A DNA stretch of 64,000 nt from UBA5078 sp033721235 (GTDB lineage Bacteria; Pseudomonadota; Gammaproteobacteria; Pseudomonadales; Pseudohongiellaceae): positions 88,888-152,887 of the forward strand of contig JAWWAY010000008.1 in NCBI GenBank assembly GCA_033721235.1, given 5' to 3'. The notes below the pieces were generated by a model. The model did not search any database. It saw nothing but the letters and a program-made list of their open reading frames with translations, and was not told where the DNA came from. Both the position numbers and the translations under genes were made by a program. Within the stretch, counting starts at the first letter, position 1, and every line of letters begins with the position of its first letter. Positions 9,083-18,401 of the stretch are shown piece after piece.

Positions 9083-12000
9083 ATGGCTATAACAGCTGAA
9101 GCTCGTTCAGAAATTATCACCCTCGTGGTAGGTATGTTCGGCGCCGCCCCTGGTGCTGCAGTACTTACAGAGCTAGCCGCTCAATACGAAGCTGGTGAAA
9201 GCATCACTCAGATCGCGAACAACCTAGCTAACACTAGCGTGTTCACTGGTCTTTACCCAACTTTCCTAACTAACGAAGAGTTCTCTGAGCAATTCGTTGC
9301 CAACCTATTTGCTGAAACTGATTCAGCTGTACAGGCTGAGCTTGTTGATATCGCCGTATCTTTGCTAAATGCAGGCACTAGCCGCGGTGAGCTAATCGTA
9401 TTGGCAATCAACGCTCTTGACGGCGTGCCAACTGATGATGCGGTATACGGCGCTTCCTCTGCTGCTTTGGATAACAAAGTTGAAGCGGCAACTTTCTACA
9501 CAGTTAACGCTAATCTAAGCGGTTCTTCTCTAGAAGACCTGCAAGACGTAGTGTCTGGCGTAACTAGCGATGACGCTACTCTACAAGCCTCTATCGATGC
9601 TTCTATCGCTGAGCGTGATGCGGGTCAATCTTTCGCGCTAACTTCTGCTAGTGAAACGGTCACTGGTACAAGTAAGAACGATACGATCACTGGTACATAC
9701 GGTGATGACGCTGCCACTGGTCACGGTGTGACTACTTACGGTGTTGGCGACGTAATCGACGGTAAAGGCGGTACAGACACGCTTACTCTGACTGTTCAAA
9801 ATGCTAACGACCCAGCAGCAGCTGTAACTGTTCGCAATGTTGAGAACATCAATGTTAAAGACAGCGTTGGTACAACTTTGGACGCTAGCCTATTCGAAGG
9901 CGGTGCAGTTAACTTCACGCTTTCTGGTGCTGTAACAGCGACTATCACAGATGCTGACGACGTAGACGCCATCTCCTCTACAGGTACTGGTAGCCTAGTA
10001 GTGACTGATGCCGACTCTGCGGCCACTATCAGCAAGTCTGGTACTGGTGACCTGACTGTCACTGGCGCGAGCGCAAGCACAGTATTCGGCATGGGTGGTA
10101 CTGGTAACCTAGTTGTAGACTTCGACTCTACTGCTGGTACAACTACAGCTCAGCTTTCTTTGACTGGCGCAACTGGTGACCTAGACGTTGCTGATGGCAA
10201 TGGCATCGAAGCGGTAACTATCGCCACTACTGGTACTAACACAGTAAGCCTAACGGCTGGTACTAACGCTACTGACGTAACAATCACTGGTGACGGTACT
10301 AACACTTTCGATCTAACTGCTGGTGATTCAGTAGCAGCGATCCTAGACCTAGATGCTTCTACTTCTACTGGTACTAACACATTCACTTTGGGTGACACGC
10401 TACAAACTACCGACACGCTTGCTGGTGGTACAGGCATGGACACGCTAAGTGCTAACTTCACAGGTGCGACACTTGTTAAGCCTACGCTTACGGGTATCGA
10501 AACTCTGAAAGCTGACTTTGACGGTGCAGCGATCATCGACCTAGAAAATGCAACTGGTCTGACTGCTCTAGCAATCGCCGGTGGCAGCGCTAATGCAACG
10601 TTTACTGATGTGGCTTCAACAGTAACGTCATTCACAGCGACTACTCAGGCCGCTGGCGGTACAGACGTTAACCTTAGCTATACTGATGAGAGTGCAGCAC
10701 TGCTAACGGCCACTTTTGGCACAACTGCAGCTACTTCTTATGGTGACGTCACACTAGAGAATACTTCTGGCCTAATCCTGAATACTACAGGTGCTGGCGG
10801 TGTTCTTGTTGCGGGTGACATCACTCTGAACGGTGACCAGTCTGAACTAACAGTTGGTGTTGGCTCTGACTTCATCGTAAGCGGTGCTTTGATTGTTGAA
10901 GATGGCAGCATCGGCGACATCACAGTAACTGTTGGCGATGACGACCTCAACCTAGACATCGATGCAATTGATGCTGGCAGCAGTATTGGCGCAGTTGCTC
11001 TAACTGTGGGTGACGATGCTTCAAATGTCGACCTAACAATCGATGCAGACGAAGGTACTGGTGGCGACATCACTATCTCTGTTGGTGAAAACTCTTTCGT
11101 TAGCGCTGGTGTAGATACTGTAGACGGCGACCTAGGCGATATTACTATCGATATCGGCGCTGGTAGTGACTTCCAAGGTTACTTCACAACTACTGACGGC
11201 GACATCGGCAATATCACTGCTACATCTGATAACGGCGACCTGAATTTCGGTGTTGGCGTATCTGCTGGTAGCATCGGTACTGTTGATGTAACGTTGACTG
11301 GCTCGGGTGCAAGCGGCTCTGAAGTCAATTTGATCGCATCTGCAGGCTCTATCGGTGATATCACAATCACTCTTGATGACGGTGCAAACATCGACCTGAA
11401 TGTAAGTGCTAACGCTTCCTGGGACGAGGACGACGACGGTACTACTGGTAACGTTGGTAACTTCACACTGACTATGGGTGATGACACTACATTCTCTGGC
11501 GATATCGAGTCTAGCGGTGGTGACATTGGTAATGTAACAATCAATGTTAACGGTACTGAGGCCTCTGGCAACCTAGATCTATACGCCTCTTGGATGAGCG
11601 GTGATACAGACGATGACAAAAATGATGACGACTATGTTCGCGGCGGCAACATCGGCGACATCACTCTGAACATCACAGGTGAAGAGTCCAACTTCCAGCT
11701 ATACGCTCTTGCAAGTGGTGGCAACATCGGCGATGTAGCTTTCAATATTACTGGTGACGGCGCCTCTGGTAGCATGGATCTGTTTGCTCGCAACGTAGGT
11801 ACCGGTGGTACTGGCGGTACAATCGGCGACGTGACAATCACTGCCGGTGACGATAACGAGTTTGATATAGAAATATCTGCTGACACAGCTGTTGGCATGG
11901 TGTCTCTGACTGCTGGTAACGAAGGCTCAGGTGATATTTACTTTGCCTCTGGTGACGGCGATGTAGAAGGCTTCACTGCCACTGTTGGTGATAACTACTA

Positions 12001-13138
12001 CCTAGACCTTACTGTAAGCGGCCTAGACGGTGATATGGGTGATATCTCTGTAACAGCGGGCGATGACTTCTCTGGCTACTTCGACTTCGTATCTGGCGAA
12101 GGTGATGTAGGCAACATCACTGTAGTTGCTGGCGATGATGCTGACATCGACTTCCGCATGCTGGGTTACTCTGGTGACACATCATTCGGTATCTTCGATA
12201 TCACTGCCGGTGACAGAGCAGAAATCGAATTCCTGTTCAGTGGTGGTGCTGGTGCATCTATCGGTGGTTTCAATATCACTCTAGGTGTAAGCGGTACAAT
12301 TGATCACTTCCAAAATAGTGGTGGTGATGTTGGTGATATCAATATCAACGCTGGTGACGGCTTCTCTGGTGAGTTCGTATTCAGTGGTACTGGCGGCGAC
12401 GTTGGTGACATCACTGTAGAGCTAGGTGCAGACTCAAGCTTCTACATCGAGCACCAAAGCGCGAGCGGTAACAGCTATGGCGACGTAACCTTCATCGGTG
12501 GTGATAGCAACTCATCTGCTGGCGTGTTCATCAACTCTGGTAACGATTTCGACTCTATCGGTACTATCGATGCAAGCGACTGGGATGGTTTCTTGAACCT
12601 TGACCTAGCCGGTGTTGCTACAGGCACAACCATCACTGTTGGAGCCGGTGGCTCGCAAGTTGCTGGTACTGCTGAGCAAGACAACATCTTCCTAGGTGCT
12701 GGTGACGACAGAGTTGTTCTTGACGGTGGTGTTAACGGCAATACAGCCGATACTCTGTTCAGCTTCAAAGCTGGCCTGGGTAACGATGTGCTAGACGTTG
12801 ATAACGCTAATAACTTCGCATCTTATGCGGCTGACCCAGGTGCGACAGTACTGGCAAACGGTGACTTGACTCTATTGACTGACATCGCTGGTGGTGAGGA
12901 CATCACTACTGAAGTGGGTCTACTAGCGGCCTTGAACGGCGGTGAGTACGATGGTCTTGCAGCCACAGCTGGTGCTGGTACTTACACGTTTGTGACAGCA
13001 GCCTCTGGCGCGGCGAATACATTCTTCGTATTCAACGCGGTTGAAACTGCCGATGCAGACTTTGACTCAGTGACCTTGGTTGGTGTAGTGAACTCTTCTA
13101 CTACATTCGCTGATCTAGTATCTGGCAACTTCACATAA
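9083..13138 (+). CDS. Giant S-layer-like / RTX-like beta-repeat protein, probable type I secretion substrate
   Basis: A 1351-residue protein with no signal peptide, no cysteine, very few Lys or Arg and very many Gly, Asp, Thr, Ser and Ala. Residues ~1-180 form a helical N-terminal domain like that of Caulobacter RsaA-type S-layer proteins. Residues ~190-560 are Thr/Gly-rich strands. Residues ~570-1170 hold repeated units of the form GD(I/V)G(D/N)(I/V)T(I/V) followed by GDD-type turns, about 20-33 residues apart. Near the C-terminus there is an RTX-like turn (FLGAGDDRVVLDGG), and the end is hydrophobic (FADLVSGNFT) as expected of a type I signal. AAGGAG (9071-9076) precedes the ATG. Leu codon CTA and other apparently favoured codons suggest very high expression. 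A strong terminator follows. The S-layer role and export by the 1-2807 genes are inferred. Confidence 0.8.
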   Translation: MAITAEARSEIITLVVGMFGAAPGAAVLTELAAQYEAGESITQIANNLANTSVFTGLYPTFLTNEEFSEQFVANLFAETDSAVQAELVDIAVSLLNAGTSRGELIVLAINALDGVPTDDAVYGASSAALDNKVEAATFYTVNANLSGSSLEDLQDVVSGVTSDDATLQASIDASIAERDAGQSFALTSASETVTGTSKNDTITGTYGDDAATGHGVTTYGVGDVIDGKGGTDTLTLTVQNANDPAAAVTVRNVENINVKDSVGTTLDASLFEGGAVNFTLSGAVTATITDADDVDAISSTGTGSLVVTDADSAATISKSGTGDLTVTGASASTVFGMGGTGNLVVDFDSTAGTTTAQLSLTGATGDLDVADGNGIEAVTIATTGTNTVSLTAGTNATDVTITGDGTNTFDLTAGDSVAAILDLDASTSTGTNTFTLGDTLQTTDTLAGGTGMDTLSANFTGATLVKPTLTGIETLKADFDGAAIIDLENATGLTALAIAGGSANATFTDVASTVTSFTATTQAAGGTDVNLSYTDESAALLTATFGTTAATSYGDVTLENTSGLILNTTGAGGVLVAGDITLNGDQSELTVGVGSDFIVSGALIVEDGSIGDITVTVGDDDLNLDIDAIDAGSSIGAVALTVGDDASNVDLTIDADEGTGGDITISVGENSFVSAGVDTVDGDLGDITIDIGAGSDFQGYFTTTDGDIGNITATSDNGDLNFGVGVSAGSIGTVDVTLTGSGASGSEVNLIASAGSIGDITITLDDGANIDLNVSANASWDEDDDGTTGNVGNFTLTMGDDTTFSGDIESSGGDIGNVTINVNGTEASGNLDLYASWMSGDTDDDKNDDDYVRGGNIGDITLNITGEESNFQLYALASGGNIGDVAFNITGDGASGSMDLFARNVGTGGTGGTIGDVTITAGDDNEFDIEISADTAVGMVSLTAGNEGSGDIYFASGDGDVEGFTATVGDNYYLDLTVSGLDGDMGDISVTAGDDFSGYFDFVSGEGDVGNITVVAGDDADIDFRMLGYSGDTSFGIFDITAGDRAEIEFLFSGGAGASIGGFNITLGVSGTIDHFQNSGGDVGDININAGDGFSGEFVFSGTGGDVGDITVELGADSSFYIEHQSASGNSYGDVTFIGGDSNSSAGVFINSGNDFDSIGTIDASDWDGFLNLDLAGVATGTTITVGAGGSQVAGTAEQDNIFLGAGDDRVVLDGGVNGNTADTLFSFKAGLGNDVLDVDNANNFASYAADPGATVLANGDLTLLTDIAGGEDITTEVGLLAALNGGEYDGLAATAGAGTYTFVTAASGAANTFFVFNAVETADADFDSVTLVGVVNSSTTFADLVSGNFT

Positions 13139-13173
13139 GAGAAGCTTCTCTCCCTTAACGGGGATTGAATAAG

Positions 13174-13207
13174 AAAAGCCCGCCGGGGAAACTCGGCGGG
13201 CTTTTTT
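13174..13207 (+). terminator. Intrinsic terminator after the S-layer-like gene
   Basis: A perfect 12-bp stem (13174-13185 with 13194-13205, core AAAAGCCCGCCG) has an 8-base loop and runs into a T tract. It lies 35 bases after the stop codon and should separate the giant gene from the glycosyltransferase cluster. Confidence 0.92.
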
Positions 13208-13362
13208 GCTTGTACAGTGGTTTATGAGCGCTTCAAATGTTTAAAAGCCTCGTATCCTAACTACCTTCCAAAGCCATTTCCTAGTATGCTTTAGCGTTTG
13301 CGAAACTCACCAAGAAGAGCTCAATAAGAGCTTAAAATGTACAGAAAGCAGGCAAATAGAAT

Positions 13363-14709
13363 ATGAACGAAGTCGCTAAGCCCACCGCCGAAAAACCCGT
13401 TGAAGATAATAGACCTAGTGTTCTTTTTGCCTCCCCTATGAGCGTATTGGATATCACCAGTGGGGCTGCTCTTTCCATGCGTACTTTCTTGTCTGCATTG
13501 GCGGCGCGGGGCTTTAGATCCGTCGCTCTGCAAGCCACTCTGTTTGATTCCGCCCAAGGCGGCGAGCATGTAAATGAGGCAAGCGACAAGGCCAAAGACA
13601 AGGATATTGTGAAGACGCGAGTCTTGGGTGTTGAGCATATAATCGTCAAGACAAAGGCCGTTCGCCGACCCGATATGACCTGCATGGAGCAAGAGCGTTA
13701 TATTCGCAGCTTTAGAAACGAGATTATAAACCGTCGTCCCGACATGATTATTCTATGGGGCGGCATGTTGCTTGAAATGTCGATTATGCGTGAGGCGCGA
13801 GAAGCGGGCATCCCCGTTTTCTTCTACCTAGTAAATAGCGGCTATAAGAACAAAGACACCTTTAAATACGCCTCCGCCATTGTCACTGATACCCAAGCAA
13901 CGGCAAATATGTATAAGGAACGCCATAACTTAACCTGCTACCCCATTGGCAAGTTTATCGACCCTAAGTTGTTCAAGGCGCCACGCTATGACCGCAAATA
14001 CATCACATTTATCAACCCTAGCTTTGAAAAAGGCGTCAATGTATTCCTGCCTTTGGCCAAGTTAGCGGCTAAAGAATGTCCAGAAATTAACTTCCTTGTG
14101 GTACAGAGCCGTGGTCGCTGGGGTGTAGCGCTAAAAGTCTTAGGCTTTAAGCCAGACGACTTCCCCAATGTAACGGTTATTGGCCACCAAAAAGATATGC
14201 GAAAAGTTTACGCCAATACCAAGGTATTGCTGCTTCCTTCAACCTGGTATGAGAGCGGAGCGCGGGTTATTGCAGAGTCCTTGATCAATGGTATTCCTGT
14301 TTTTGCCAGCGACACAGGTGGCTCCTCCGAGTTGGTAGGTGATGCCGGCGAACTATTTCAGTTAAGCAAGACGGTACAAGATGAAAAGACTACCGCCGCA
14401 ACAGAGGATGATGTTCGTCCTTGGTTAGAGGCAGTGAAAAAAGTTTGGCATGACGAGGACTACTATAAAGGCTTGTGTGAAAAAGTTGAGATCGAGGCTA
14501 AAAATCACGATATTCAAACTAGCGTCGACCGCTTCCTTGCTGTACGAGAGCCAGTTATAGAGCGAACACGCAAAGATTATGAGTTGCAATTAAAACAGCG
14601 CGAGCAATACATGCAGGCGTCCTCAACCAATGCAAAAGATGTGATGAAGCAGGCCTTGCAGAAAAAGAATGCTAAACAGGCCAAGCGTAATAAAAAATCC
14701 AAGAAGTAA
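13363..14709 (+). CDS. Glycosyltransferase, GT-B fold (group 1 / GT4-like)
   Basis: A 448-residue cytoplasmic enzyme that would transfer a sugar from a nucleotide donor to a surface glycan or lipid. The C-terminal half has the GT4-type donor-binding region: LLLPSTWYESGARVIAESL followed by GIPVFASDTGGSSELVGDAG, where the Glu residues sit in the usual E-x7-E arrangement. The N-terminal acceptor domain starts after an unstructured ~20-residue leader. The tail is very basic (KKNAKQAKRNKKSKK), which may hold the enzyme at the membrane. It is the first gene after the terminator at 13174 and begins the co-directional sulfotransferase cluster. Donor and acceptor cannot be told from sequence. Confidence 0.85.
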   Translation: MNEVAKPTAEKPVEDNRPSVLFASPMSVLDITSGAALSMRTFLSALAARGFRSVALQATLFDSAQGGEHVNEASDKAKDKDIVKTRVLGVEHIIVKTKAVRRPDMTCMEQERYIRSFRNEIINRRPDMIILWGGMLLEMSIMREAREAGIPVFFYLVNSGYKNKDTFKYASAIVTDTQATANMYKERHNLTCYPIGKFIDPKLFKAPRYDRKYITFINPSFEKGVNVFLPLAKLAAKECPEINFLVVQSRGRWGVALKVLGFKPDDFPNVTVIGHQKDMRKVYANTKVLLLPSTWYESGARVIAESLINGIPVFASDTGGSSELVGDAGELFQLSKTVQDEKTTAATEDDVRPWLEAVKKVWHDEDYYKGLCEKVEIEAKNHDIQTSVDRFLAVREPVIERTRKDYELQLKQREQYMQASSTNAKDVMKQALQKKNAKQAKRNKKSKK

Positions 14710-14751
14710 ATTAGGAGTCAGCGCTAGGGAAAACCGGCACTAAGCATACCC

Positions 14752-15534
14752 ATGGCAATAAGAATTTCCGATAAGAACCGCAGAGAGATGGACCCTTCAA
14801 GGGACTTTGCTAAAAGCGTGCCCGTCACACAGCGTTACTGTATTTTGTCCAGTCCGCGCTCAGGCAGTACTCTCTTAAGCAGAATGCTTTACGAGACAAA
14901 GCTGGCCGGTGACCCACAAGAGTACTTCAACCCCCCTATTATTCAGCTGGCCACTGAGCAAGCTGGTAAAAAGACTCTACAGCTTAATGAATACCTAAAG
15001 CTCATGGAGTCGCGCCGCACGTCTGGCAATGGAGTGTTCGGTATCAAGACACACTATTCCCAGCTACTATCACTCTTTAAGGTTAAGCAGCCCAATAAGC
15101 AACTGGTGGCCTTTCTTTCGGGCTTTGACCAACTTATTTGGATTCGCCGACGCGATCGTCTAATGCAAGGCATATCCCAGGCTATCGCTCAGCAGACGCA
15201 AGTTTGGAGCTCTGAGGACTCTCGCCACGGCAGTACCGACGATGTCGAAATACATCCCTATGCCTGCTTGCATGCTGCGCGACTGATTGCGGGTGACGAT
15301 TTTGGATGGGAGCGGCTCATCCAAGCGGCCAAGTTAAACGTGCTCACCGTTTGGTATGAAGACTTAGTTGGCGACTACGAGGCCCAAAGTCGGCGCGTGC
15401 TGGAGCACTTAAAAATAAGCGATCAGGTAGATCAAATACCTGAACCTCCGTTACAGAAGCAAGGGGGAGAGCTCAATGAAAAGATACACGCAAACCTTTT
15501 GCGTTATCTCGGTTTGTCAGAGGAAGTAAAATGA
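14752..15534 (+). CDS. Stf0-family sulfotransferase
   Basis: A 260-residue sulfotransferase that would move a sulfo group from PAPS to a hydroxyl. The PAPS 5'-phosphosulfate loop is SSPRSGST (33-40), followed by LAGDPQEYFNPP, a stretch typical of the Stf0 (trehalose-2-sulfotransferase) branch. A second PAPS-binding region fits IWIRRRDRLMQGISQA. The start is uncertain: ATG 14752 has a weak ribosome-binding site, and ATG 14788 (MDPSRDF) is possible. The stop overlaps the next gene's ATG (ATGA), so it is translationally coupled to the adenylation-sulfotransferase protein. A sugar acceptor would suit both the family and the upstream glycosyltransferase. Confidence 0.87.
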   Translation: MAIRISDKNRREMDPSRDFAKSVPVTQRYCILSSPRSGSTLLSRMLYETKLAGDPQEYFNPPIIQLATEQAGKKTLQLNEYLKLMESRRTSGNGVFGIKTHYSQLLSLFKVKQPNKQLVAFLSGFDQLIWIRRRDRLMQGISQAIAQQTQVWSSEDSRHGSTDDVEIHPYACLHAARLIAGDDFGWERLIQAAKLNVLTVWYEDLVGDYEAQSRRVLEHLKISDQVDQIPEPPLQKQGGELNEKIHANLLRYLGLSEEVK

Positions 15535-18401
15535 ATTCGATGGTTCGAGCTAACACACTGTTCGAAGGCATAGCTCAACAAGCAAACAGTCGACCTGACG
15601 CTATAGCGTTAGAAGCATTGAATAGAAAGCCCCTAGATTACGCCGCCCTACTTCAGCACATAGAGAGCACTCGCCATACCTTAAATGATTTAGGCATTGT
15701 CGGTGGGCATCGTGTCGCTCTTGTATTGCCAAACGGGCCGGAACTAGCCCTTGCCAGCCTCGCAGTCATTAGCACATGCTCTGCGGCGCCTATTAATCCG
15801 GATTACAAGCAAGTCGAATACGAAATGATGTTCACCCGCTTGCGTCCCAGCATTGTCATTATGCCTAGTGGGCTCGCACATGCAGCGAGAGAGGCGGCAG
15901 GCAGACTGAATATCCCAGTACTGGAATTGGAGATAAATACCGACGACTCAGCGGGCATATTCAATTTAAAGGTTTCTCAAGGCCTTGAACGAATCGACAA
16001 TGAGGCTGTTGCTTCGCCGGACGAGGCCATGGTGCTGCAGACTTCGGGCACTACGGGCCAGCCAAAAATCGTGCCCTTAACCCAGAGCAACTTAGCCAGT
16101 TCTGCGCATAATCTTATTCGATCTTTGGGCCTCACTGCCGAGGATCGAGTCCTGCATTTCCTGCCGATGTTTCACATAGGCGGCATTGTCGATGTATTGG
16201 GTGCGCCGCTGCTCAGCGGGGGAACCGTGTTTTGTGCGCCGAGTTTCTCGGCTACCGATTTCTACCGTGATTTAGCAAGCTTCAAACCTACCTGGACTCA
16301 AGGCGTCCCTATCATGTTAGAGGAGATGCTCAGCCAGTGTGAACAACACCAGGGGATAGTCGCATCGCATACGCTAAGATTTGTTCGTTCAGTGTCTGCT
16401 CCGCTTCCGGTGGAAAGAATGCAGGCATTTGAGGCGGCGTTTAATACTCCTGTGATCGAAATTTACGGTATGACCGAAACCGCTGGAGTGATTACCAGCA
16501 ATCCTCTACCCCCGGCTTCTAGAAAGCAAGGCTCGGTAGGCATCAGCGCTGGCCCAGAGGTCGCGACCGCCGCCGTAGATGGCACAATTCTGCCCCAAGG
16601 GGAAGTCGGTGAAATTGTCGTTAAGGGAAGCAATGTCATCTCTAGTTACGAAAACGCACCAGAAGATAATGCTCTAGCCTTTCGCCATGGCTGGTTCCAT
16701 ACCGGCGACTTGGGCCGCATCGATGAAGAGGGGTATCTGTTTCTCACTGGTCGCGTAAAAGACATGATCAACCGAGGGGGCGAGAAAGTCACGCCACAAG
16801 AAGTGGACGACACCTTGCGCCAACATCCCGAGATTAGGGATGCAGCCACTTTCGCAATTCCCCATCCTACGCTAGGAGAGGATGTTGCCGCCCTAGTGGT
16901 TCTTGAGCCCAATAGCACCCTAACTGAGCAAGATGTAAAGGCGTATAGTCGAGAGCAGATGGCCTTCTTTAAGGTACCCAAGAATATCCATTTTGTTGAG
17001 TCAGTGCCGCTTGGCGCGAACGGCAAGGTGCAGCGCGCACTTATTGCTGCAGAATATGGTTCGCTAGAAAGTCAAAAAACTAGCAGGCCCAGCTACCGAG
17101 CGCCGGAAAGCGTTGTATCCAAAGCTCTTTTCGATATGTGGGCGAGCATTCTAGATACCAGCGATATTGGCCTAGACGATGACTTTTTTGATATCGGTGG
17201 CGACTCCTTGAAGGCGGCAAGTTTTATTAATTCTTTGCAGCAAAAATGGGGTGAGACCATTTATGTATCCTCTGTTTTTGACGCGCCCACTATTGCTTTA
17301 TATGAAAAATATCTGGATCAACACTATCCAGAGATAGTCGCCAAAATCACCGGTGGCTCGGTGAAGCGTGACTTAGGAAGTGTGGGGAAAGTGACGCCCG
17401 CAATGCTTGAGCAATTAGAGGCAATGTTAGCTCGTCCTATTACTAAAGCAGCTACTCCTCTGGCTAAGAAGAATAAGCGTGCGATTTTTGTATTGAGCCC
17501 ACCTCGCTCTGGCTCCACATTGTTGCGAGCGATGATGGCGGGTAACCCAAAATTGTTTGCGCCACCTGAATTATATCTTCTGTCCTATGAGAACATGGCT
17601 GACAGAAAAAAATGGTTCTCAGGTTCTCATCGATCTCAGCTAGAAGGCTTGGTGCGAGCGATGATGCAGGCGCGCAATGAGAGTGCTGAGCATTGTCAGG
17701 CATTTATTGCCGAGCTTGAAGCCAAGGCGTGCACTGTGGCCGATTTTTACGCCATGATGCAGGAATGGTTGGGCGAGCGCCTATTGGTGGATAAGACTCC
17801 GGCCTATGCAGTGGATCTGGCCGCTCTATTGAGAGCGGAAAGTTATTTCGAAGATGCCTTCTATGTCCACCTGTTGCGCCACCCCTATGCCATGATCCGC
17901 TCCTTCGATGAAGCGAAGCTCGATCAGCTTTGGTTCCCGCGCTTGGTTGGCAGTGATGCGTTTAGCCTAGACAAATTCCCATTTGCCAGATTGCAATTGG
18001 CAGAGATGATTTGGTTCATGTTGCACCGCAATATTCTGGAATTTTTGCAAGATATTCCCTCCGATCGGCAGTGCCAGTTGCGCTTCGAAGATGTGGTTGC
18101 AAAGCCAGAACCGACCATGCGCTCTCTTTGTGACTCTATGGGAGTGCCCTTCGATGCCGAAATGCTGAACCCTCAAGGCAGCAAGAAAGATCGAATGACT
18201 GACGGTATTCACGATGTGTCGCGAATGATTGGCGATCCAAAATTCCATCAACATAAGAAGATTGAGTCTGGCGTTGCTGATCAGTGGAAGACTGCCTATG
18301 AGTACGATTTCCTGTCAGAAGAAACGATGAAACTGGCTAATGCCCTTGGTTTTGATGAGACCGTTGCAAGTGTTCGCGGTAGAGAAGAGATAGAGCTTTG
18401 A
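15531..18401 (+). CDS. Adenylation - carrier protein - sulfotransferase tridomain protein
   Basis: A 956-residue NRPS-like protein. An AMP-forming adenylation domain (residues ~1-510) has TSGTTGQPK (171-179), YGMTETAG, HTGDLG, GRVKDMINRGGEKV and the catalytic Lys region PLGANGKVQ. It looks closer to acyl/aryl-CoA ligases than to amino-acid-activating domains. A carrier domain (~525-600) has its phosphopantetheine site in DIGGDSLKA at S559. A Sulfotransfer_3-type domain (~650-945) begins with the PAPS loop SPPRSGST (from residue 656). It would activate an acid, load it on the carrier and sulfate the bound chain. Start and stop overlap neighbours by 4 bases (ATGA at the start, TTGA at the end). 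A sulfotransferase next to a carrier is known from curacin/olefin synthases, but here it ends the protein without a thioesterase. Confidence 0.9.
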   Translation: MNSMVRANTLFEGIAQQANSRPDAIALEALNRKPLDYAALLQHIESTRHTLNDLGIVGGHRVALVLPNGPELALASLAVISTCSAAPINPDYKQVEYEMMFTRLRPSIVIMPSGLAHAAREAAGRLNIPVLELEINTDDSAGIFNLKVSQGLERIDNEAVASPDEAMVLQTSGTTGQPKIVPLTQSNLASSAHNLIRSLGLTAEDRVLHFLPMFHIGGIVDVLGAPLLSGGTVFCAPSFSATDFYRDLASFKPTWTQGVPIMLEEMLSQCEQHQGIVASHTLRFVRSVSAPLPVERMQAFEAAFNTPVIEIYGMTETAGVITSNPLPPASRKQGSVGISAGPEVATAAVDGTILPQGEVGEIVVKGSNVISSYENAPEDNALAFRHGWFHTGDLGRIDEEGYLFLTGRVKDMINRGGEKVTPQEVDDTLRQHPEIRDAATFAIPHPTLGEDVAALVVLEPNSTLTEQDVKAYSREQMAFFKVPKNIHFVESVPLGANGKVQRALIAAEYGSLESQKTSRPSYRAPESVVSKALFDMWASILDTSDIGLDDDFFDIGGDSLKAASFINSLQQKWGETIYVSSVFDAPTIALYEKYLDQHYPEIVAKITGGSVKRDLGSVGKVTPAMLEQLEAMLARPITKAATPLAKKNKRAIFVLSPPRSGSTLLRAMMAGNPKLFAPPELYLLSYENMADRKKWFSGSHRSQLEGLVRAMMQARNESAEHCQAFIAELEAKACTVADFYAMMQEWLGERLLVDKTPAYAVDLAALLRAESYFEDAFYVHLLRHPYAMIRSFDEAKLDQLWFPRLVGSDAFSLDKFPFARLQLAEMIWFMLHRNILEFLQDIPSDRQCQLRFEDVVAKPEPTMRSLCDSMGVPFDAEMLNPQGSKKDRMTDGIHDVSRMIGDPKFHQHKKIESGVADQWKTAYEYDFLSEETMKLANALGFDETVASVRGREEIEL

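Noticed and set aside
9253..11898. Several open frames of 74-161 codons on the minus strand within the giant gene
   Set aside because: They mirror the repetitive, codon-biased plus-strand gene, are rich in Val, Ser and Pro from low-complexity sequence, and have no ribosome-binding sites or domains.
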